NCBI RefSeq assembly: GCF_902506375.1
Contig: NZ_LR733284.1
Span: 558,077-622,076 of the forward strand
DNA: 64,000 nucleotides
Direction of reading: 5' to 3'
Origin: Microbacterium sp. 8M
Lineage (GTDB): Bacteria; Actinomycetota; Actinomycetes; Actinomycetales; Microbacteriaceae
How positions within the stretch are numbered: position 1 is the first letter of the stretch; the number at the start of each line of letters is the position of its first letter. Of this stretch, positions 62,764 through 64,000 are shown piece by piece. The notes under the pieces are model-generated. The model ran no database searches. It saw only the letters and a list, made by a program, of their open reading frames with translations, and had not been told where the DNA came from. The position numbers and the translations under genes were made by a program.

Positions 62764-63543
62764 ATGCCGTTCACCCCCAGCCACGCCGTCGTCGCTCTGC
62801 CGTTCCTGCGCACTCCGCTGGTGCCGGCGGCGATCGCGGTGGGTGCGATGACGCCGGATCTGCCGTTGTTCACCCGGGGACTGGTGGTCGACTACGCGGT
62901 GACGCACGACCTCCGATGGCTGCCGGTGACCGTGCTCCTCGCCCTGGCGCTGCTGCTGACCTGGCGGATCCTGCTGCGCCCCGCGACCCGCATGCTCGCG
63001 CCGCGTCACCTGGGTTCCCGGCTGCCCGAGGAATGGGATCGCGGCGCCCGAGCAGCCCTGCGGGAGACGTTCGGCACACCCGCCCGGACGCTGCTGCTCG
63101 TGGTCGCCCTCGCGCTGGGAGTGCTCTCGCACATCCTGTGGGACGCGTTCACGCACGAGGGGCGAGCCGGTCTCTCTCTGATCCCGGCGCTCGAGGCGCA
63201 CTGGGGCCCGCTGCGCGGATACAAGTGGCTGCAGCACGGTTCGAGCATCGCCGGACTCGTCGTGCTCGCGATCGCCGGTGCGCTCTGGCTGCGCAGGCGC
63301 AGGCCGGGCGCCGTCGATCCGGCGCCGCTCGGTCTGCGGGCTGCGTGGTGGCTCTCGCTGCCGGCGGCCCTCGTGGTCGCGGTGGTGATCGGCCTCGCCG
63401 TGTACGGTCCCCTCACCGCGGACTTCACGGCACAGCACCTCGCCTACCGCACGCTGCCCGCCGCCTGCGGGGTCTGGGCGCTGCTCACGCTCGTGCTCGT
63501 GGTCGTGCTGCGGATCCGCCGCGGTCAGCGCCAGACTGCCTGA
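62764..63543 (+). CDS. DUF4184 family membrane protein
   Basis: A 259-residue membrane protein with about six helices. The N-terminus PFTPSHAVVALPFLRTPLVP, AIAVGAMTPDLPLF is characteristic of DUF4184; LGVLSHILWDAFTHEG carries conserved His and Asp residues typical of metal-dependent membrane hydrolase-like proteins. Function unknown. Its 3' end overlaps the convergent CoA-transferase gene by 19 bp. Confidence 0.88.
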   Translation: MPFTPSHAVVALPFLRTPLVPAAIAVGAMTPDLPLFTRGLVVDYAVTHDLRWLPVTVLLALALLLTWRILLRPATRMLAPRHLGSRLPEEWDRGARAALRETFGTPARTLLLVVALALGVLSHILWDAFTHEGRAGLSLIPALEAHWGPLRGYKWLQHGSSIAGLVVLAIAGALWLRRRRPGAVDPAPLGLRAAWWLSLPAALVVAVVIGLAVYGPLTADFTAQHLAYRTLPAACGVWALLTLVLVVVLRIRRGQRQTA

Positions 63544-64000
63544 TCCCCGCCCCATGGGCGCGGGGGAGCGAACCGGGTCGGCCCGCCCGCCCAGGCGACC
63601 GCGGGGACGACGGTGCGCACCTCGACGCCGTCGACGTCGAAGGTCTGCGTCTCGGGATCCGCCGGGGGTGCGTCGCTGGACGGTTCCTCGTTGCGGGGGA
63701 GTGCGAGCAGCTCTGCGGCGACCCGGCGCAGCGAGGTCTCCACGATCCAGCCGCCGCCCTCGTCCGCGCGACGTCGCAGCGCCGTGGCGATGGCGGCGGC
63801 GAGGAGGTAGCCGGCCGTGTGGTCGAGCGCCTGCGCCGGGAGCGCCCCCGGTGTGCTGTTCTCCTCCCGCTCGATGAGCGCGATGCCCGAGGCCGCCTGC
63901 ACCAGGCTGTCGAAGCCCCGCCGTTCGGGCGCGCCCCACGCGGAGAGCTGCGCGACGACGAGATGCGGGAAGGCTGCCAGCAGCCGAGCGGGCGACAGGC
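63525..64000 (-). CDS. Class III CoA-transferase (CaiB/BaiF family), 3' part
   Basis: The gene enters from the right edge; the last 158 or so residues are present. The frame is open beyond the first internal GTG: SPARLLAAFPHLVVAQLSAW, GAPERRGFDSLVQAASGIAL continue upstream. LVQAASGIA is the usual family segment around the Q-A-x-x-G motif, and DHTAGYLLAAAIATAL follows. Members swap CoA between acyl groups. The substrate is unknown. Confidence 0.8.
   Translation of the reverse strand, partial: LSPARLLAAFPHLVVAQLSAWGAPERRGFDSLVQAASGIALIEREENSTPGALPAQALDHTAGYLLAAAIATALRRRADEGGGWIVETSLRRVAAELLALPRNEEPSSDAPPADPETQTFDVDGVEVRTVVPAVAWAGGPTRFAPPRPWGGDQAVWR

Overview
The window is a 64 kb stretch of a high-GC (roughly 70%) actinobacterial chromosome. 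Gene content, gene order and the dispersed repeats with cores such as CCTGAGCCTGTCGAAGGG and GAGCGAGCGCAGCGAGACGAAGG point to the family Microbacteriaceae, most likely Microbacterium or a close relative. This placement is inferred; I could not run a search. I see no prophage, CRISPR array, rRNA or complete insertion sequence. The only RNA gene recognised is a tRNA-Ser(CGA) with its CCA encoded.

Layout. 1-3607: end of a sugar-catabolism operon (DUF993 aldolase-like protein, two xylose-isomerase-like TIM barrels, a LacI regulator). 3854-9880: pgm, pheA, a P-loop kinase, an LLM flavin oxidoreductase and a phosphoribosyltransferase with a low-complexity insert. 10158-17932: a Na+/H+ antiporter, a DUF2795 protein, a divergent hsp20/merR pair, a dicarboxylate symporter, an LCP cell-wall ligase, a YbjQ protein and a DUF2975/Xre pair. 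18248-25371: clpC, small proteins, an N-acetylglutamate synthase and radA. 25474-27718: moeA-mobA-DUF6457 (molybdenum cofactor). 27840-34875: a Cys-rich HTH regulator overlapping cydA, then cydB and a fused cydDC (cytochrome bd and its assembly exporter). 35062-44068: a nucleotide-deoxyribosyltransferase-like protein, a DeoR regulator, a MetE-like protein, a PNPOx-like protein, the tRNA, an epimerase-like protein, a lipoprotein, two small acidic proteins and a secreted M6 metalloprotease. 44291-51693: kup, a LacI regulator and a multiple-monosaccharide ABC importer. 51771-58863: a LysE remnant, a CPBP protease, a SUKH-like protein, an APC permease and a copper cluster (YcnI, CopC, membrane protein). 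58930-64000: tyrS, a polar amino-acid ABC importer, a DUF4184 protein and the end of a class III CoA-transferase gene.

Functional links. The cyd block should make a high-affinity terminal oxidase under a putative cysteine-ligated (perhaps Fe-S) sensor. The LacI gene at 46349 probably controls the chvE-mmsA-mmsB importer next to it. hsp20 and merR are divergent around a promoter with two identical small palindromes. moeA, mobA and DUF6457 are translationally coupled or tightly spaced.

The most unusual signal is repeat DNA. Several families of near-perfect palindromes are scattered between genes, and two perfect ones (23-bp and 26-bp arms) lie in frame inside cydDC, exactly in the linkers of the fused protein. 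The same gene has a third, 21-bp tandem repeat in its first ATPase domain. The regulator upstream ends in 15-bp tandem repeats. Independently, the hexamer GGATCC is strongly over-represented throughout.
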